Positions 1 to 14,017 are shown, counted from the stretch's first letter. The stretch is DNA of 64,000 bases from Thamnaconus septentrionalis (GCA_009823395.1 CM020507.1:9624001-9688000); one strand, 5' to 3'. A program made the numbers and translations. The notes: generated by a model not told the origin, from the letters alone.

Positions 1-536
1 ACTCGACTTTTTATTTCTGCACTATTGAAGGTGATAAACGTCAACTTCCAAACAGCATAGCTAAATCTGTATTAACAGTGTTGTACAGGTTGAGTGAGTA
101 TATTTGCTCATAAACAGACGCGTTGACTCCACTGCTGACTGCTAGCCGTCACGCTGACGGCTACTAGCTGTTTACATGTTCAGTCGCATCAAACGTGAGT
201 TGCGGCAGCGGCAGCAGCCGCCAGTCGGGACAGCTGACACTCGTTCAGCCTGAAAGCTAGCACGTCAAGTACTACTCAAGGTTAAAACTATGACTGTGTG
301 TGTTTTCCACGTGATCTCTGACAAGGACTAACTTTACAGTTCTTTTTGTCAAGATGAAATTTACGTTCTCTCACATGTTGTTCGGGATGCAAAGTGAAGT
401 GTGCTGCTGACACTGTGCTAGTCCACTCTCCATTTCCCTTTTTTTTTTTTTTTTTTTTTTTGGCTCTCATTCTTTGTGTAGTTTGGTGCCCACCCCAGAC
501 TAAAGCTGATGGTAATAAGCCTTATGACCCAGACTG
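1..536 (+). promoter_or_regulatory. ddhd2: ddhd2 5' flank and probable 5' UTR
   Basis: No coding exon is visible before the start codon at 537. A T-rich tract at 439-461 followed by AG at 480 looks like a splice acceptor, so a non-coding first exon probably lies further upstream, in this stretch or outside the window. A perfect 9-bp inverted repeat with a 3-base loop (143-151 and 155-163) lies in the GC-richer part. No convincing TATA box was found and the transcription start is unknown. Confidence 0.4.
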
Positions 537-3500
537 ATGTCAGGCAGTCCAAGAGAAGAGGGGGGTCTGCCTTTGGCCGCCTCACTCCTCAAAACTGACA
601 GCAGTGCGGCCACAGCAACAGGAGACACACCTGAGGATCAGGTCTCTGAGCATGGCTTATTTTCTTCATTTATCTGTTTGTCTGTATGGGATTCTTCTTT
701 ATTGCTACTAATGTCATACCCTTTATTCAGTAATATTTGGTATTCTCCATATCATTAGTTCTTATCAGCTGTAGTTAATCATTGCATTGTTTTTGTGTGC
801 GCAGCATTTACCATCTTAAAGGTTGCATAAGAATGCTACCTAAAAACCTATTTTTCATTTAACAGGGGGGGCGGGGGGGACACATTCCTGATAGAGATCT
901 CTTCTTCATCCTGGTGCTTCATCATCACTGCCCTCTATGCTTCACCATAAACCTTTGTCTTGATGTTGTCTTTTAGCTGTGAAAAACTGTGACAAGGCAG
1001 TGAGGTGGTTGAGACAGTCCTGTTGTAGGGCTGAGTCATTAAAAACTACTTTGAACCCCAGATCAAAGTGCAATATATAACACATGAGTTGGTGGAAAGG
1101 GTCAGTCTGTCTGCCTGCTCCATTTGTGAGAATGTGTGTGAATAAGAACTGAAGGTGCCTACAACAGCAGAAGTTGCTTTTAAATCCAGCAACAAAGACA
1201 AAGAATACTAGAGAAGTCTGAGCATCTATAAAGTCACAAGTGTGACTCATTAGCAGTGTCTAACGTGGTGCCAGTATAGACCTCTTCGAGTGCGACGTCA
1301 CAGAAATGTATGCGTGCAGCATGGGGTCAGAACAGAAAACCACCAAACGCTCAACGAAGTCTATGGGAGAACGTCACCATGCGTAAGTTCAACACAGAAA
1401 GTTTCACTTGCTGTTCTGTCAGGTTTCTCTTAAAAACGACAACCAACCGACAAAGATATTTTCTTCTGGATTCTGACTTGCCAAAGCAATTGGAATGTTA
1501 ATGTGCAATCAGCATTGGCGTCAACCAAAGAGGCTCGTTTTCGTAGCGCTCACTTCATTCCAGGCAAGTTATCATTTGTCAACTCCGTTCTGTTATATTA
1601 CGCTGAAAAGCCTGGGATGCGTAGGACACATATGGAAACTATGCTGCCCTAAAGTTATTTGGTGGTGGAAGCAGGTAACTAGCTCGCTATTTGCCATCGG
1701 CTAGCACTCTTGTTGAAAAACAAGCTGGTTCAGGCAAATGGTCACTATCGGCTAATACAAATTTTCTAAGGTATTCCTCCTTAACGGACAATGAAAGCAC
1801 ATACTCGCTAGGTGTCAAATGTTATTACACAGTAAAGGAGTCTATTTCACCATTTTTTCAAACAGCTTTAAATTAAATTCAACCACTTCAGTATTATAAT
1901 TTCCACAGCTGCAGATAAAGTTATCACATCATGTGCTTTATTGCGTCCACAGCAGAGATATTCTGTAACAATTCACATCCAATCGTGTTCCATTTAAGGG
2001 GTAGGCGTTTTGTAAATGTCAGATTAAGGGGGCGCATTGAAAAGAATACAGTGGGTTAGATGTAAGACTGGTTTAAGGGGCCTAGAATTCATTCTCACAA
2101 AGGGCCATTTATGACCCTCTCCATTTATTCTCAACCTCGCTGTAAATCCAAACACATACTGCTGATTCATTACATCATAAAATTGGATTGCGGTTGTGGA
2201 AGTGGGCGTCTGTGGGACGGTGTGTCAAGCGGTGGCAGGGCTTGGAACAATGGGAATCAAGATCAGTAGAGTGCAACAGTAGTATAACAGGAAAGCTCTG
2301 TTCCTTACTGTTGGCATTTATTGCAGGACAAAAATAGAGGAAAAGGCTTATCCTCTGGGCTGGACTGCGCTCTCTCCCGCTCCCTCTTTCTCTTTTTCTC
2401 TCTCTCATAAGACTGCGTTTGTTGACATTAAGAGGAAGAAATATTGATTGTGCATCATCTGGCTATTCTTTCCAGGTGCCCAGTGTGGTAGATGAGGTCT
2501 CTCCTTCCTCTGCGTCCTCCTTTGAGATGTTAGACATGGAGTCAGTTCCTCCTCCTTACCAAGAAGTGCCGCCTCACTGGTTCTACTGCCGCCTGGCCCA
2601 GGACAACACCTCCTGGCTTCCCTTCAGCAAGGAGGATTCGGACAAACTTGAGGCCGCTTATTGCAACGGTAATTTTATACTACTGACAAGTGGATGACAT
2701 GTTGATAGAGGACATTACTTTGGAAGGTATGCAAGGCTTTTGTCATCAATGTAGGAGGAGGTGTGTCACATGGTCAAAATCACATTCTTTCAAAATGTCA
2801 TAGCACCACAGGGCTTTCTTCCAAATACACAAACTACATTTGCAGGCTGCCAGGTAATGTCAAAAGTGCCCTGAAGCCTAAAGAAATGCCACTCAAGCTC
2901 AGTGCAGTGGGACTGTGAGATGTGCATCTATCCTGGGACGTGTCCAAGTCCCTAGGTTAACTGCAACTATTTTGGTCATCTGGTATTTATCTGCAAAGGC
3001 CACACACACAAAAGATGATGGCCAAGAAAAGCGACAAGCCCAAAGAAATTGTGTCCTTGTGTTTTGTTTTTGTTTGTTTTGGAAATCTTCAGTCTGGAAG
3101 GAAATTTCCCTACAGCACAGTTTTTGGTGACTTGTGTAGAAAAGGCTGTTTTTGTGAAACGGTTGGACATAAAAGGTTTCCACACCAGTTAGGTGGTTTG
3201 TATTGACGCTAGTGCACAGTAATCAAATAAATATTCAAAATTATGACTACTGAATTAGTCAGTTGTGTAGATTTCTTGCACATTCTTTCGACAATGTTTT
3301 TTTGTATTTTGCACTTAATGCAATTGGGGATGTTTAGAGTGTGCGCTAAATCATAGCATAATACCTGCAAAATCCATTTCAAAATGTCTTTAATAGTTAA
3401 AGTTTTTTAAACTAAAACATTTTATCATATTTGCTAATAGAAAATAAGGAAGAGGTGGTGGTGGCTGTGGATGGAGAGCGGTACGACGTCCATGTCAAGG

Positions 3501-6500
3501 AGAGGAAGCGCTACGCCGTCTACTGGGAACAAGGTCCCACTGAAGTGCGCCGCTGCACTTGGTTCTACAAAGGGGACAAAGACACCAGGTTCATGCCTTA
3601 CTCGGAGGACTTCAGCAGAAGCTTGGAGGTAGCCATACGCTCACTGTTCATACAGTGTAATTCTGCATCCTATCACTTGAACCTTCGCTTAACTGTGCCT
3701 GTTTTATTTTCTTATTGATTCATTGACTGCTGTTTGATTTCCCTCCCATTTTGTAGGAGGCCTACATGATTGCGGTAACCCTGGACGAATGGAAAAAGAA
3801 ACTGGAGTTTCCCACCGGAGAGACTGTCATCTTGCACAATCCCAAAGTAAAGCTCAAGGCTGCATTTATACCTGTTGCCGCTGCAGCATGAGGACCAGCT
3901 TTTCTCAGTCTTTCCCAACGAGGCGGTTCTGTCTTTCTGCCGTCTGCTCCTGCCTCAGCATGCCAGTATCCAAAACACTCATCTTATAATAATGATAATA
4001 ATACATTTTATTTGTTAGTCCGCCTTTCAAGACACTCCTGGTTGCCCTACAGAAAGCAAAAGCATAATAATCTGCACCATGGCTTTATAAATCCACACTT
4101 CTGTAATTAGGGGAATAACGTTCTTTCTAATTCACTCCTCTTTTGCACTTTTTCGTTTCGCCCCCAGCTGATAATGCAGTATCAGCCTATGGTATTGCAA
4201 GATGAATGGATGACCTCGCCCTCCGAGCAGACCCGGCCTCGAACAGTCAGGAGAGGAGTGGACAACATTTCTGTGGAAATACCTGATGGTATGAGTGCTT
4301 CACGTGCATCGGCCCCCCATATTTTACACCCTCCTGACTTCTGCCTCCCTGACCTGATTTCTAGGCGAGCCAGACAAGGTGGATCACCTCGTCTTCATGG
4401 TGCACGGCATCGGCCCTGCCTGTGACTTGCGCTTCAGGTCCATTATACAGTGTGGTAAGTCTGGCTAGTTCGTGCATGCCAATTTACACATTCATTGACG
4501 TGTATTCACGGCTACTCGCTCTTTTGGTGATTCTCCGCAGTGAACGACTTCAGGAGTGCCTCGCTGTCTCTCCTCGCCTCGCACTACAAACAAGCCCAGC
4601 ACGAAGGCAAAGTGGGGAAAGTGGAATTCCTCCCTGTCAACTGGCACAGCGCTCTGCACGGGGACGCCACTGGTGTAGACGAGTGAGCGCCGATGACATG
4701 GATAAAGCAGCGTTTCTGACTTGTGCGATGCCAAATGCTGACTCTCCATTTTCTCTCCCAATTGTTTTTTTTTTTTTAAAGGGACATCCAGAGAATCACT
4801 CTTCCCAGCATTTGCAGGCTCAGACATTTCACCAACGACACTCTGCTAGACCTGTTTTTCTACAACAGCCCCACCTATTGCCAGACCATAGTGGACACGG
4901 TAGCCTCGGAGATCAACCGTCTGCACACTCTCTTCAAACAACGTCACCCAGAGTTTGTCGGGGCGGTTTCAGTCGTGGGCCACAGCCTGGGTAAAGCATG
5001 CCCAAACATGGAATTACAGTCGAAACTCGTCAGTCGAAATTGTATAACTTGACGTGTGAAGGAGGGTTTTGTGTGTTTTCAGGGTCACTGATCCTGTTCG
5101 ACCTGCTCACAAATCAAAGGGCTGACTCAAAAGCTGGAAAAAAGGTGCATTTGTATTTCCCAGCAAGCAAAGCATGACAATAATAATTACCTACAAACAC
5201 AAAGATAAGATCATCTATGCCACAATCAATTTTCTATCTTTTGAAGGTCCCCTCTGAAGAGTCCCCTATTCACAACTGCCACACACTAGAGCAGACTCTT
5301 ACAAGGCTGGGCCTGCAGCAATATCTGGAAATACTGCTGGCAGAAAATGTAGACCTGGAATCACTGGTAATTCGCAGGCACGCACACACCTGCACGCACG
5401 CACACATCAAACAACGTCAGAGACAGACAGTGTTTAATCTTCTCTCTATTAATATCTGTTCCCTTCAAGGCTCTTTGCCAAGACAGTGACCTGAAAGAAT
5501 TAGGAATTCCTCTCGGACCACGGAAGAAGATTCTCAATTTCATGAGGAGGAGATGGCTTTCGGAGGTTAGACATGGTCTGACATTCAGCAGTTTCTGCTT
5601 GTCTATACTGCAACCTTTTTTTACATGGTAAAACTGCATTGAATGGATGTGTTATTGTTATAAGTGCTATTTTGTTGCTCTGAATAACTGCAGACAACAG
5701 GCACGTTATTCTGTCATGTTTGAGTTACATTTTGGAGCTTTTGTGCGTTTGATGGCACCCATCACAGTCCAGAATTATGATTTGAATTTAGAATATTAAA
5801 ATGCAGATACATTTATATGATTTTAAAAATGTCCAATGGGTCACTGAAATATTTATCCGTGTTTATTCATATAAAAATGCACTTTCCAGCAGGGTTGCAG
5901 GACAGGATCGATAGGTTTGGCGCCTGGGCTGCAAGTTCCTCCTGCAGGGACCACGGATCAGGAGGCTACCCTGCCCTCGGAGCTGCACATGCCACAGCCT
6001 CATCTTAACAGGGCTCCGTCCATCACCAGCGCCGTTGACTACGAATACTTTGATGTGGGCATCGGACAGGTAGTGGTCAAGCTCCCGAGCAAAGTCAAAA
6101 GTTCACCCAAAATTGAACTTTCCCCAATTTGATACTCACTCCTATGTCGATTTCGGCTATGGTGATGTTTTGTCATCCATGTAACCATTTCCGGAGCTTC
6201 ACAGCTGGAAAGATTTAAAAGACACTTGAAGTAGCCTTGGACTTAAACCTAAAAAAAAAAAAAAAAAAAGCCAAAACAAGTTGCATTTTCTCCAGACATA
6301 TTGTCTCCTCTCATTCAAGTGTCTGAAAGACACGGGGTCCCAATTTGTCTCAAAACAGAAAAACAAATTACCACAATTTTTTTTAGCCAAAATTTGAGGC
6401 AAAATTTGAGACATATGAGGCTACTGTGGATGTTTTTGCGATAAAACATTGTGATAACATTTTTGTCTCAGGTTAATTCTTGCTGCTGCATCACACAAAC

Positions 6501-9500
6501 AGTATGGAGACACGCTCCTGTTGTTTCATTTCATGTTGGACTGCCTTGGGCAGCCATTGGCGTCCAATAGGTAGAATTCAGTGCTGTGGATTAGCAAATG
6601 TTACCACAGCCTACATCGATACAGGGCTGAGTAGCAAGTGGATGAAATTTCAGTGGCAGGTGAACCGCCTCCTTAATTAATTCTCTAGAGCTGAATGAGA
6701 AATGGCTCCAAGCATCACCTCCCCCCTTGCTTCTCTCCTTCGCCTGCTCGCCATGATAGCCCAGAGGAGGTATAGCCAAGGGACAGGTGTGTCTCTTGTA
6801 GTGTCGCCAACCTTTGACTCCAGCTCTGATCCCACAGTGCACCAGGTTTCCCTTGACAAGCAGGCCTTGTGCAGACTGGATTAAACGATCCATTTTGTCT
6901 GCAGTAGACTTTCCATCACTGTGCCGTGATTGAGCCTCTCATCCCCCTGCACCTCCCCACCTGCATAAATGCTCTCCTCCCCGTTGCTCCCCTTGACCCG
7001 CTTTTGTGCTCTCCTTCCTCCGTCCCCGTCGTTCATGTCACCGCGCACGTGTCTTTCTACAACACTTGGAAGTCGCATCTCTCAGCCAGCAGGCTCAGCG
7101 GTTCGCTCTCTTGCCCTAGGTGTCCATTGATTACCCGCAGCTGGCTTTTCATCCTCAAACCTTCTTCGCCTTTGGCTCCCCCATCGGAATGTTCCTGACA
7201 GTGCGTGGACTCAAGCACATCGACCCAAACTACACCTTCCCAACCTGCAAGAGCTTTTACAACATCTACCACCCTGTAAGTAAAATCCCGGAGTTCAGTG
7301 TGCCTCCATTCAACCTTAACACCCACATTTTTATATGGAGGCTCGAGTTGGGCAGTCCCTGCTTGGGACTCAGTATTTGGGGTTGGACTTTGGGGTTGGA
7401 GGATGGATCAAATGTGGTGGACAAATTGATTTTGATTGATTCATTGATTGTGTTTATTTCAAATATGCAAAAGAAAGTAAATAAGACAAAACAATTGACA
7501 TAAAAAATATATATTAGAGAAGGAGTGAGAAGAAGTAATACCTATAAACTCCTTAAGTAACTTATATCAACTTGATTGTCTTTGTAAACCTGTCTAGACA
7601 CTTGCTGACTGTGTTGATGACTAGGTAGGGGTTTTTAGCCAGCAACATTAATTCAGCTTAATCCATGCTGCGCTTGTTTGCCCATTTTTAGAATCGGTGG
7701 GATTTTTGGCAGGCAGCTTAATGCCAAGTTTGCGAACAGTATCACAAAGACGACGCCCATGTTTCTTTGGAGTTAGCTTAGATATGGATGTCTGCAGCCC
7801 TGAAGCAACATTGTGCAGTTTTCCTACCTTAAAAAAGGCCATAATCATGTTTGCCATCAATTGACTTAACATGTAAAACGGCTCCCATGCCCTCGAATAC
7901 CCTGCTAAGCTGGGCTACTATTGGCTGTCATAACACGCCTCTCCGGTCTGTTCAGACACATAGTTGTGTTCCTGTCTAGCAAGGTGTGCTGTGTAAATGG
8001 AGGGAGTGCCGTTTGATGCCATTCCAATCACTCAGCGAACGGTAAAAATCAATTTTGAAACTACTTCTTTAAGTTAGAAGAACAAGGTGGAGTTTTTCAA
8101 TCAAGATAAGAGCAAGAGTGTAATAATTAGCTCGTCTTCAGTGTGGCCTTCAGTCAAGGATCACAAAATATTCCAGTTTACACAAAGCCTGTTGTGATGT
8201 GATGTGAGCCAGATCTATTGCTGAAATGTGAATTTTTAGTCACGCTGGACTTGATCAGTTGAAATGTGCCACACTTTTTAGTTGTGTGAGTTGAGCTCAC
8301 TTAGTTTTGCTCGCAGCACTGCAGGTCCTGCTGTTGCTGCAGAACCTTTTTCCAAGGGGCACATGTGCTGAAGCTGACTCCCTGTGTGCAAAATATAATC
8401 ACTGTCTCTATATTGTCCTCTTCTGCCGTGCAGTATGACCCAGTGGCTTATCGGTTAGAGCCGATGATTGTGTCAGAGGTGGATCTGGAGCCCATGCTCA
8501 TCCCTCACCATAAAGGACGCAAGAGGATGCACCTGGGTACGGCCCGATGGCTGTTTGTTCCTCCTTTCATTTGTTCCCGTCGTTTCTTCAGTATGGTGAG
8601 TGTTGTGCTCTGCTTCTCGTCACGCCCTAGAGCTCAAAGACAGCCTGACTCGTATGAGCACGGATTTAAAGAACAACGTCCTGGGGTCGTTGCGCACGGC
8701 GTGGCAGTCTTTTGCTCGACTACCTGCAGCACTGCCTTCGGCGGAGGAAGGAGAGATGGCCACCGAGCAAAGCCACCAAGAGACACACGGTACCCAAATA
8801 CTTTAAATTGCCTTTTGTGTGTTTGCAGGTGTAGTGTGGCTGTGTGGCAGTGCACAACAGAGTGTCTAACCTAGTTTCTTCATACTCCTCTGACCCTTCC
8901 TTTTCCTTGCACGCCCCCTCCCTCTTCCTTTTGCCTTCTTTTGCGGTTGATCCTGATTCCCTCACGTCCCTCGCGTCTTTACCTTGAACCTTCGCCTCTG
9001 CAGCAGTCTCTGCTTCTGCTAAGAGGGAAGAAAAAAGTGCTGATTTTTGGACTAAAATACTGGAATGGCCACGGGCCCTTTATATGCATTATTTTCAAGG
9101 TAAGCCAGGATAGTCACTTGGCTGCTAGACACAAAATCATGTAAACTGATTCTAGTTCTCAGTTTCCTTGTTCCATATTAGAGTAGAGAGCCATGTGAAC
9201 TGTTTTTCTTTCCAATCAGCTTCCCAGTCTTGACTTAAGAAGAAGTTGTTGCACAAAATCAAATCCTTTGGTTACAACCACGGCACCTATATCTTGCAGA
9301 AATCACAAACAATAGGAGTCATCTATTCATTTATTGCACAAGAATGAACTCTACTCAGCTCCCTTGCAACAAGTAAGCCTTAGATATTTGTCAGTTTTGC
9401 CCCATGTTCTTGCTCGTCCAGTGCGCCTTCTTTCCCTGGCTGCTCTGCTACCTGTCTTTCTCTATTTAACCTTCAATTAACCTTTAAATTTTACTGACAA

Positions 9501-10571
9501 CTCCCTGAAATCTTTCCTTTCCGCTCCTTGCTTTCAGACTTTTGTGGGTGTTTTTTCTTACTTGTTAACCATGTGCATCTGAAGCCACCTATGTGACCAA
9601 CCTATGGCATATATTTTATTTTTAAAATAAGTTTATGAGCTCCCTTATTTGTCCTCAACAATCAATATTTTTTCCAGCCCCAGAATTAACAGTGTTATTT
9701 TTTTTTAAATTAGGTTTTTGTGTTTGATACGGAGTCAGAGGGTCCCCACTAGAAAAAAAAACTTTTTTTCTTTTACTTAAACTCATAATTTCAATTATAT
9801 AATTTGTTAATATGGGAATACTTATTCACAGTCAGGTGGCCTTTGATGTCAGTAGTTTAGATACTGAAGTTCAACAGAGAATGAATTGCACATGATGCAG
9901 TATGCTGGTAAATGTTTTGCTTTTACTTCTGTAGTCGAGGGGTCAGCATCTCTGTTCACTTCATTTGTACGTCTTGAAAAGACTAATTTACAACAGCAGC
10001 CTGTCGTTAGCATTGATCCAGCAGTGACCACCTCATTTATGTGACCTCATAACTGCATCATTTAGTTTTGGGGGTGAGGGATAGGGGTAAAGTGGCTGCT
10101 CTTGCTCTGCTCTTTTTCATGCCTTCCTGTAGAGCCTTCAAATGTTTTTCCTCTCTCCCAGTAGGCGTGAGTGAAGACGCAGAGCCCTCTGAGCCAGGAG
10201 AACTGGCTGAGCAGCCTGAGATCAAAGTGGGGATGCTGAATGGGGGACGCAGGATTGACTTTGTACTTCAGGAAAAACCCATTGAGAGCTTCAATGAATA
10301 TCTTTTTGCCATCCAGTCCCATCTGTGCTACTGGTGAGTCATATGTACCTGGGGAGGGGTAAGATTGAGGACACTTGTCGGCGCTACAATCCATGCCCCT
10401 AATATTTTCTGTTTCTTGCATCGTATTTGTCTTCATTGATTTTGACCCATACATGCAATGACCGTTTCCCTTCTCTGTTCCTGCATTAGGGAATCTGAGG
10501 ACACTGCTCTCCTGCTGCTCAAGGAGATCTATGACAAACAAGGCGTCACCTTAGAGCAGCCGCAGCAGTGA
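537..10571 (+). CDS. ddhd2: DDHD2, intracellular phospholipase A1 / triglyceride lipase (16 coding exons)
   Basis: Exons: 537-641, 2476-2668, 3441-3628, 3757-3846, 4168-4288, 4365-4454, 4541-4682, 4782-4990, 5083-5144, 5247-5366, 5470-5565, 5893-6069, 7120-7275, 8434-8536, 8631-8789, 10165-10333, 10490-10571. The first, 537-641, is the least certain but joins in phase 0. All introns are GT-AG and phases agree, giving about 753 aa (human 711). Order: WWE-like region (about 64-150, HWFYC ... RRCTWFYKG), lipase nucleophile motif GHSLG with serine near 378, SAM domain (about 405-468, ending [10 protein letters not shown]), and DDHD domain (about 525-745) containing [15 protein letters not shown] and a near-invariant [19 protein letters not shown]. 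The family hydrolyses phospholipid and neutral lipid ester bonds in the cytosol and at ER/Golgi membranes; human DDHD2 loss causes spastic paraplegia SPG54. DDHD1 and SEC23IP are related, but the short N-terminus and residue identity fit DDHD2. Confidence 0.95.
3988..4065 (+). repeat. Dispersed repeat fragment in a ddhd2 intron
   Basis: (ATA)n-rich start followed by CATTTTATTTGTTAGTCCGC and CTTTCAAGACACTC resembles a common teleost repeat end. Fragmentary. Confidence 0.3.
7395..7640. repeat. Possible LINE 3'-tail fragment
   Basis: AT-rich sequence resembles LINE 3' tails (ATTTCAAATATGCAAAAGAA, then GGAGTGAGAAGAAGTAATAC). It shares AAACAATTGACATAAAAA with the LINE near 29150. Weak evidence by eye. 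Confidence 0.3.
9004..9099 (+). CDS. ddhd2: Candidate ddhd2 cassette exon (32 codons)
   Basis: A pyrimidine-rich stretch ends in CTCTGCAG at 9003, and a strong donor (CAAG|GTAAGC) follows 9099. The 96-nt interval is a multiple of three. It is open in exactly the phase set by the exon ending at 8789 and resumed at 10165. It would insert 32 residues (beginning [16 protein letters not shown]) between the lipase region and the last part of the DDHD domain, where human DDHD2 has an acidic linker. I do not recognise the peptide in other DDHD proteins, so it may be an unused open stretch. A second AG at 9006 makes a NAGNAG acceptor. Confidence 0.4.
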
Positions 10572-12230
10572 ACACAGCGGTTTTTTTTGTGAAACGATGA
10601 CTTTAAAATGCGACGGCAACCTTGTATTGAGGAGATGACATCTGTGAGAAGCAGAGGCTGCACAGTCCTCTTCCAGAATGCCTCAGTGTGTGGGTGTTAA
10701 CCTGCCAGCTATACCTGACAGAGTGAAGACTGACAGGTGGTTCAGATTCTCGGAGACAACTTTAATTTTCATCCAAACTGTAACGATGGTGTGCAGTGTT
10801 TCCACCACAAATCCACTTCAGGTTGCAACAGTGTCAAGCTTCTGTTTGCATGCTTGTGTATTTTAGGTCATCAGTTTATTTTTCAGTACTTTACTTTGGC
10901 TCACCAATAATTTCTAGCATACCAAATATTCGACTAAAGGATAAAAAAAAAAATGCAACACACACTGTCTAAAGTGTGGAAGTTGAATTGTGTACTGGTG
11001 TTTATCACATTAGTAGTTGCATGTAAAAATTGAACTTTGTTCTCATAATGTCATAATGATTTCGAAAATATTGTTTCACACCTCATATTGAATTGAAGTC
11101 ACGTGGTCAAGAATTCCCTCAAAACTCTAACTAGACCCCCCTCGACCACGAAGCTCTCCGTCTACCAGTTTTTTTTTGAGTACCTTTCTTTAACTACACA
11201 ATGTTGACTTTTTAGTCAGGAAAAATGAAGGTTGATGCATTGTCTGTTCCAAATGTCTCCAGGCAGCTCCATTTCCTATGGATGTTACATCACTTGAAAC
11301 CTGAAAGCTGCTACTTGTGCAATATACCTATACATGTTGCTCCCACATAAAGCTTTGTGGATGTTGTTTTACTGTTCAGATTGTTTGTTTCACTGATAAG
11401 CTTTCTTTTTGTTAAATCTTGTCTGCAAGGTTTCAGCTTCCAGTCTTTTGTGTATTGTATTGAAGTGTATGAAACGTTGGCACTTGACAGCTAGAGATGC
11501 ACTGTTCTAATAAGTGTGTGTGATCTCATTACATTTGATACATCAGACCGGTTTCCCTCTTGCTCCACACAGATCTGTACCATTCCTCTTTATCCACTTT
11601 ATACTTTCGCTGTTTTAAAGTTCATATCAAAATTTATCCAGGAATTCCTAACAACATAACATTCTTATTTTCTGTATGTTTGTATTGCGTGCATGTGTTG
11701 TTACAGGTAATGCACACGGGGTTCTCAAAATTGTTGGAATTTAAATGCCACTCTAATACTGCAATTAAAATACCCAATCTAATTGAGCTATCAAGATTAA
11801 ATATATTGAAAGACTGATATTAAGTATATTGTACAGAACTTGTGTTTTTTTTTTAGGTAAATCTATGTATTTTATATAAAAATGGTATATTAAAAAGTGT
11901 TTTCAATTCTGCTTCTTAATATAAAACGATACTGCACTGTCAGGCCAAGTCAACCTCCAAATGACCTCTATTTCTTTTCTGTAGGGATGCACAAAATACT
12001 TTAGCATTACATGCTAATATTTTTGTCATACTCAATATCACAACTACACTATTGCAGTTCCTGCCTGTTTTCACCTCAGTCAAAGTTAAACTAGCCCTTT
12101 TGGCCAGAGACTCCTAATCCTGTGTGTGCACTTTGTCATCAATTACTGATGAATACCAAAACCTTTCTCAAGGCATATCCTATGTGAATGTTGTGTATGT
12201 GCCATATTAAAGATTTACAAGCTCCTTAAT
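10572..12230 (+). other. ddhd2: ddhd2 3' UTR
   Basis: This is AT-rich, non-coding sequence after the stop codon. ATTAAA at 12206-12211 and AATAAA at 12360-12365 are the candidate polyadenylation signals; which is used cannot be told from sequence. No other gene is seen. Confidence 0.5.
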
Positions 12231-12369
12231 GTCTTTGACTTGCTTTGATTGTATTGCAATACATGTATTTAATTAGGTTAAGCGGATACTGCCACCCCAA
12301 CTAGTACAATCCCATTACAACCATTTATATCCTTATAGTTTCCATATTATGTAATGCTAAATAAATTGA

Positions 12370-13700
12370 TTTGTTTCAGTAGACTTGAGAGAGAATTTCA
12401 ATTATGGAAATAAGTGGCTTTTGGGATTTGGGGGGACTTTTTGAAGACCAACTTGGCTAATGGAGCTCTGAAGCGGCTCACGCACTTGAAACACATCCAT
12501 TTTTTTCTCCAATCTAATTAGCTTTAAGGCAACCCAAGCCATAGCCCCACTTTTATGAAACTAATGACTTTTATCTTACATCAAAGTTCCACCTGCTGGA
12601 CATTTTTGTGCCTCCCACAATGCACTTTTAGAGGTTTACTCAAAAATTATAGAAATGGTTGTACTTCAGGAAGTAATTTGTGTAGCTGTTATGTATCCTG
12701 TCGCGAAGTTCAACAAATGCAAATATATTATTCAGTTGCTGATACGCCTCATCGGACTCTCGTGAAAGTCATATTCATAGGTCCCTCTGTGCAGGTAGGA
12801 CTTCGGTTGATCTCTTGTCATGTGCTGTTATCATCGTGAATCCTTAACAACGACCTATAATTTAGAGTTTCCAACATGTGGGGAAACGCACGAGCAAAAT
12901 TCAAATTCGTTCACGACCACGAGGATTTAAGTTGATGTTGTTGTCGTGGACTTTGTAAAAGGTCCAATTGAATCACTGAGAAACAAGCGTGGCCACCAGT
13001 AGTGAGTTGTTTCGTTGTATTTACTTATTTAATTTTGTTTTATTGGAAGATCCAGGGTTGCCAAGCCTGAGCCAGGTGAGGTGGCATGGCATCTTTCTTC
13101 AATTATTCATGTTTTGGTGCGTTCACCTGCCCACTGACTCATCTTTTAAAGCACCTTTTGACCTCTTCTTCTTACACATATGTCCTTCTTCAGTTTTCGT
13201 CTGTGTTTACACTGAAGACTTGTGTGGTCTTAACAGGGACAAACAAATAGTTTGAGACCCGCAGCACCTAATTTTCAGAGTGTTGCAAGTCGTGCTGGAA
13301 TAGTGATGAATTGAGGGAATTTGGGCAGCATGCATCTGAGTGACTATTGTCATGCAGGCAGTGGGTGTTTGCTGGGAAAAGGGTTGGGGTCACAACAGGT
13401 ACTTGGCTCAACAAGTGAGGTTGTATTATATTATGCCCCCTCCCTCCCGCTCTCTCTCTTCCACCTCCTCCATCTTCCGCCATCCCTCCCCCTGGATCTG
13501 ACATGTGGTATTCGGCCGGCCGACAAAAGAAGGGACTCTTTCATGCGTGAACAATACTGTCAACCCCCCCAAATGGCACAGTGACACACGCTGAGTCTCA
13601 GACAATCCCCCCCGGTCCACCCCCTCTCACACATTCACACACAAAATAGTCTCTGTCTTTCTTCTGAGGAAAAAAAAGAACAGCCTGACAAGTCACTGTA
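12370..13700. other. Intergenic, ddhd2 to tacc1
   Basis: Short open frames here have no domain character, splice logic or recognisable similarity. A pyrimidine-rich block lies at 13436-13497. I see no gene. Confidence 0.4.
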
Positions 13701-14017
13701 ATCTGAAGGGGGTAGAGAGAGAGAGAGAGAGAGAGAGCGAGGAGGAGGCGGGACTGTGTCCGCTGGAGCTGTTCATGTGAGCTCAGCAGCAGCACTTCCT
13801 GAGCGCTCACACTGCATCACACAGCATCGGCTGAGAGACAGCTGGGGTGGAAGCTTGAAGGACAGATAACCAGTCAGTCAGTCAGTCATGAGGGGCGATG
13901 TGGCATCGGGCTCTGAGCGGCCGAGCAGGACGCCGTGAAGAGGAGGCGCCGCGGAGGTGAAGGACACATAGGGAACGGAGCACCTGGAGCAGATCGGAGG
14001 CAGACTCAGCTGTTGCC
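13700..14017 (+). promoter_or_regulatory. tacc1: Upstream tacc1 promoter / 5' UTR
   Basis: A GA-dinucleotide run (about 13714-13738) is followed by a GC-box-like GAGGCGGGAC and GC-rich sequence leading into the start codon at 14018. There is no clear TATA box. The region is inferred to drive the MGGS-type tacc1 transcript. Confidence 0.4.

Noticed and set aside
1310..1876. Run of three overlapping short + frames in the first ddhd2 intron
   Set aside because: I considered a transposase remnant, but no motif could be recognised and the frames have no splice logic.
6085..6180. Possible dispersed repeat starting GTTCACCCAAAATTGAAC
   Set aside because: Resembles a common fish repeat opening by memory only, and no matching end was found.
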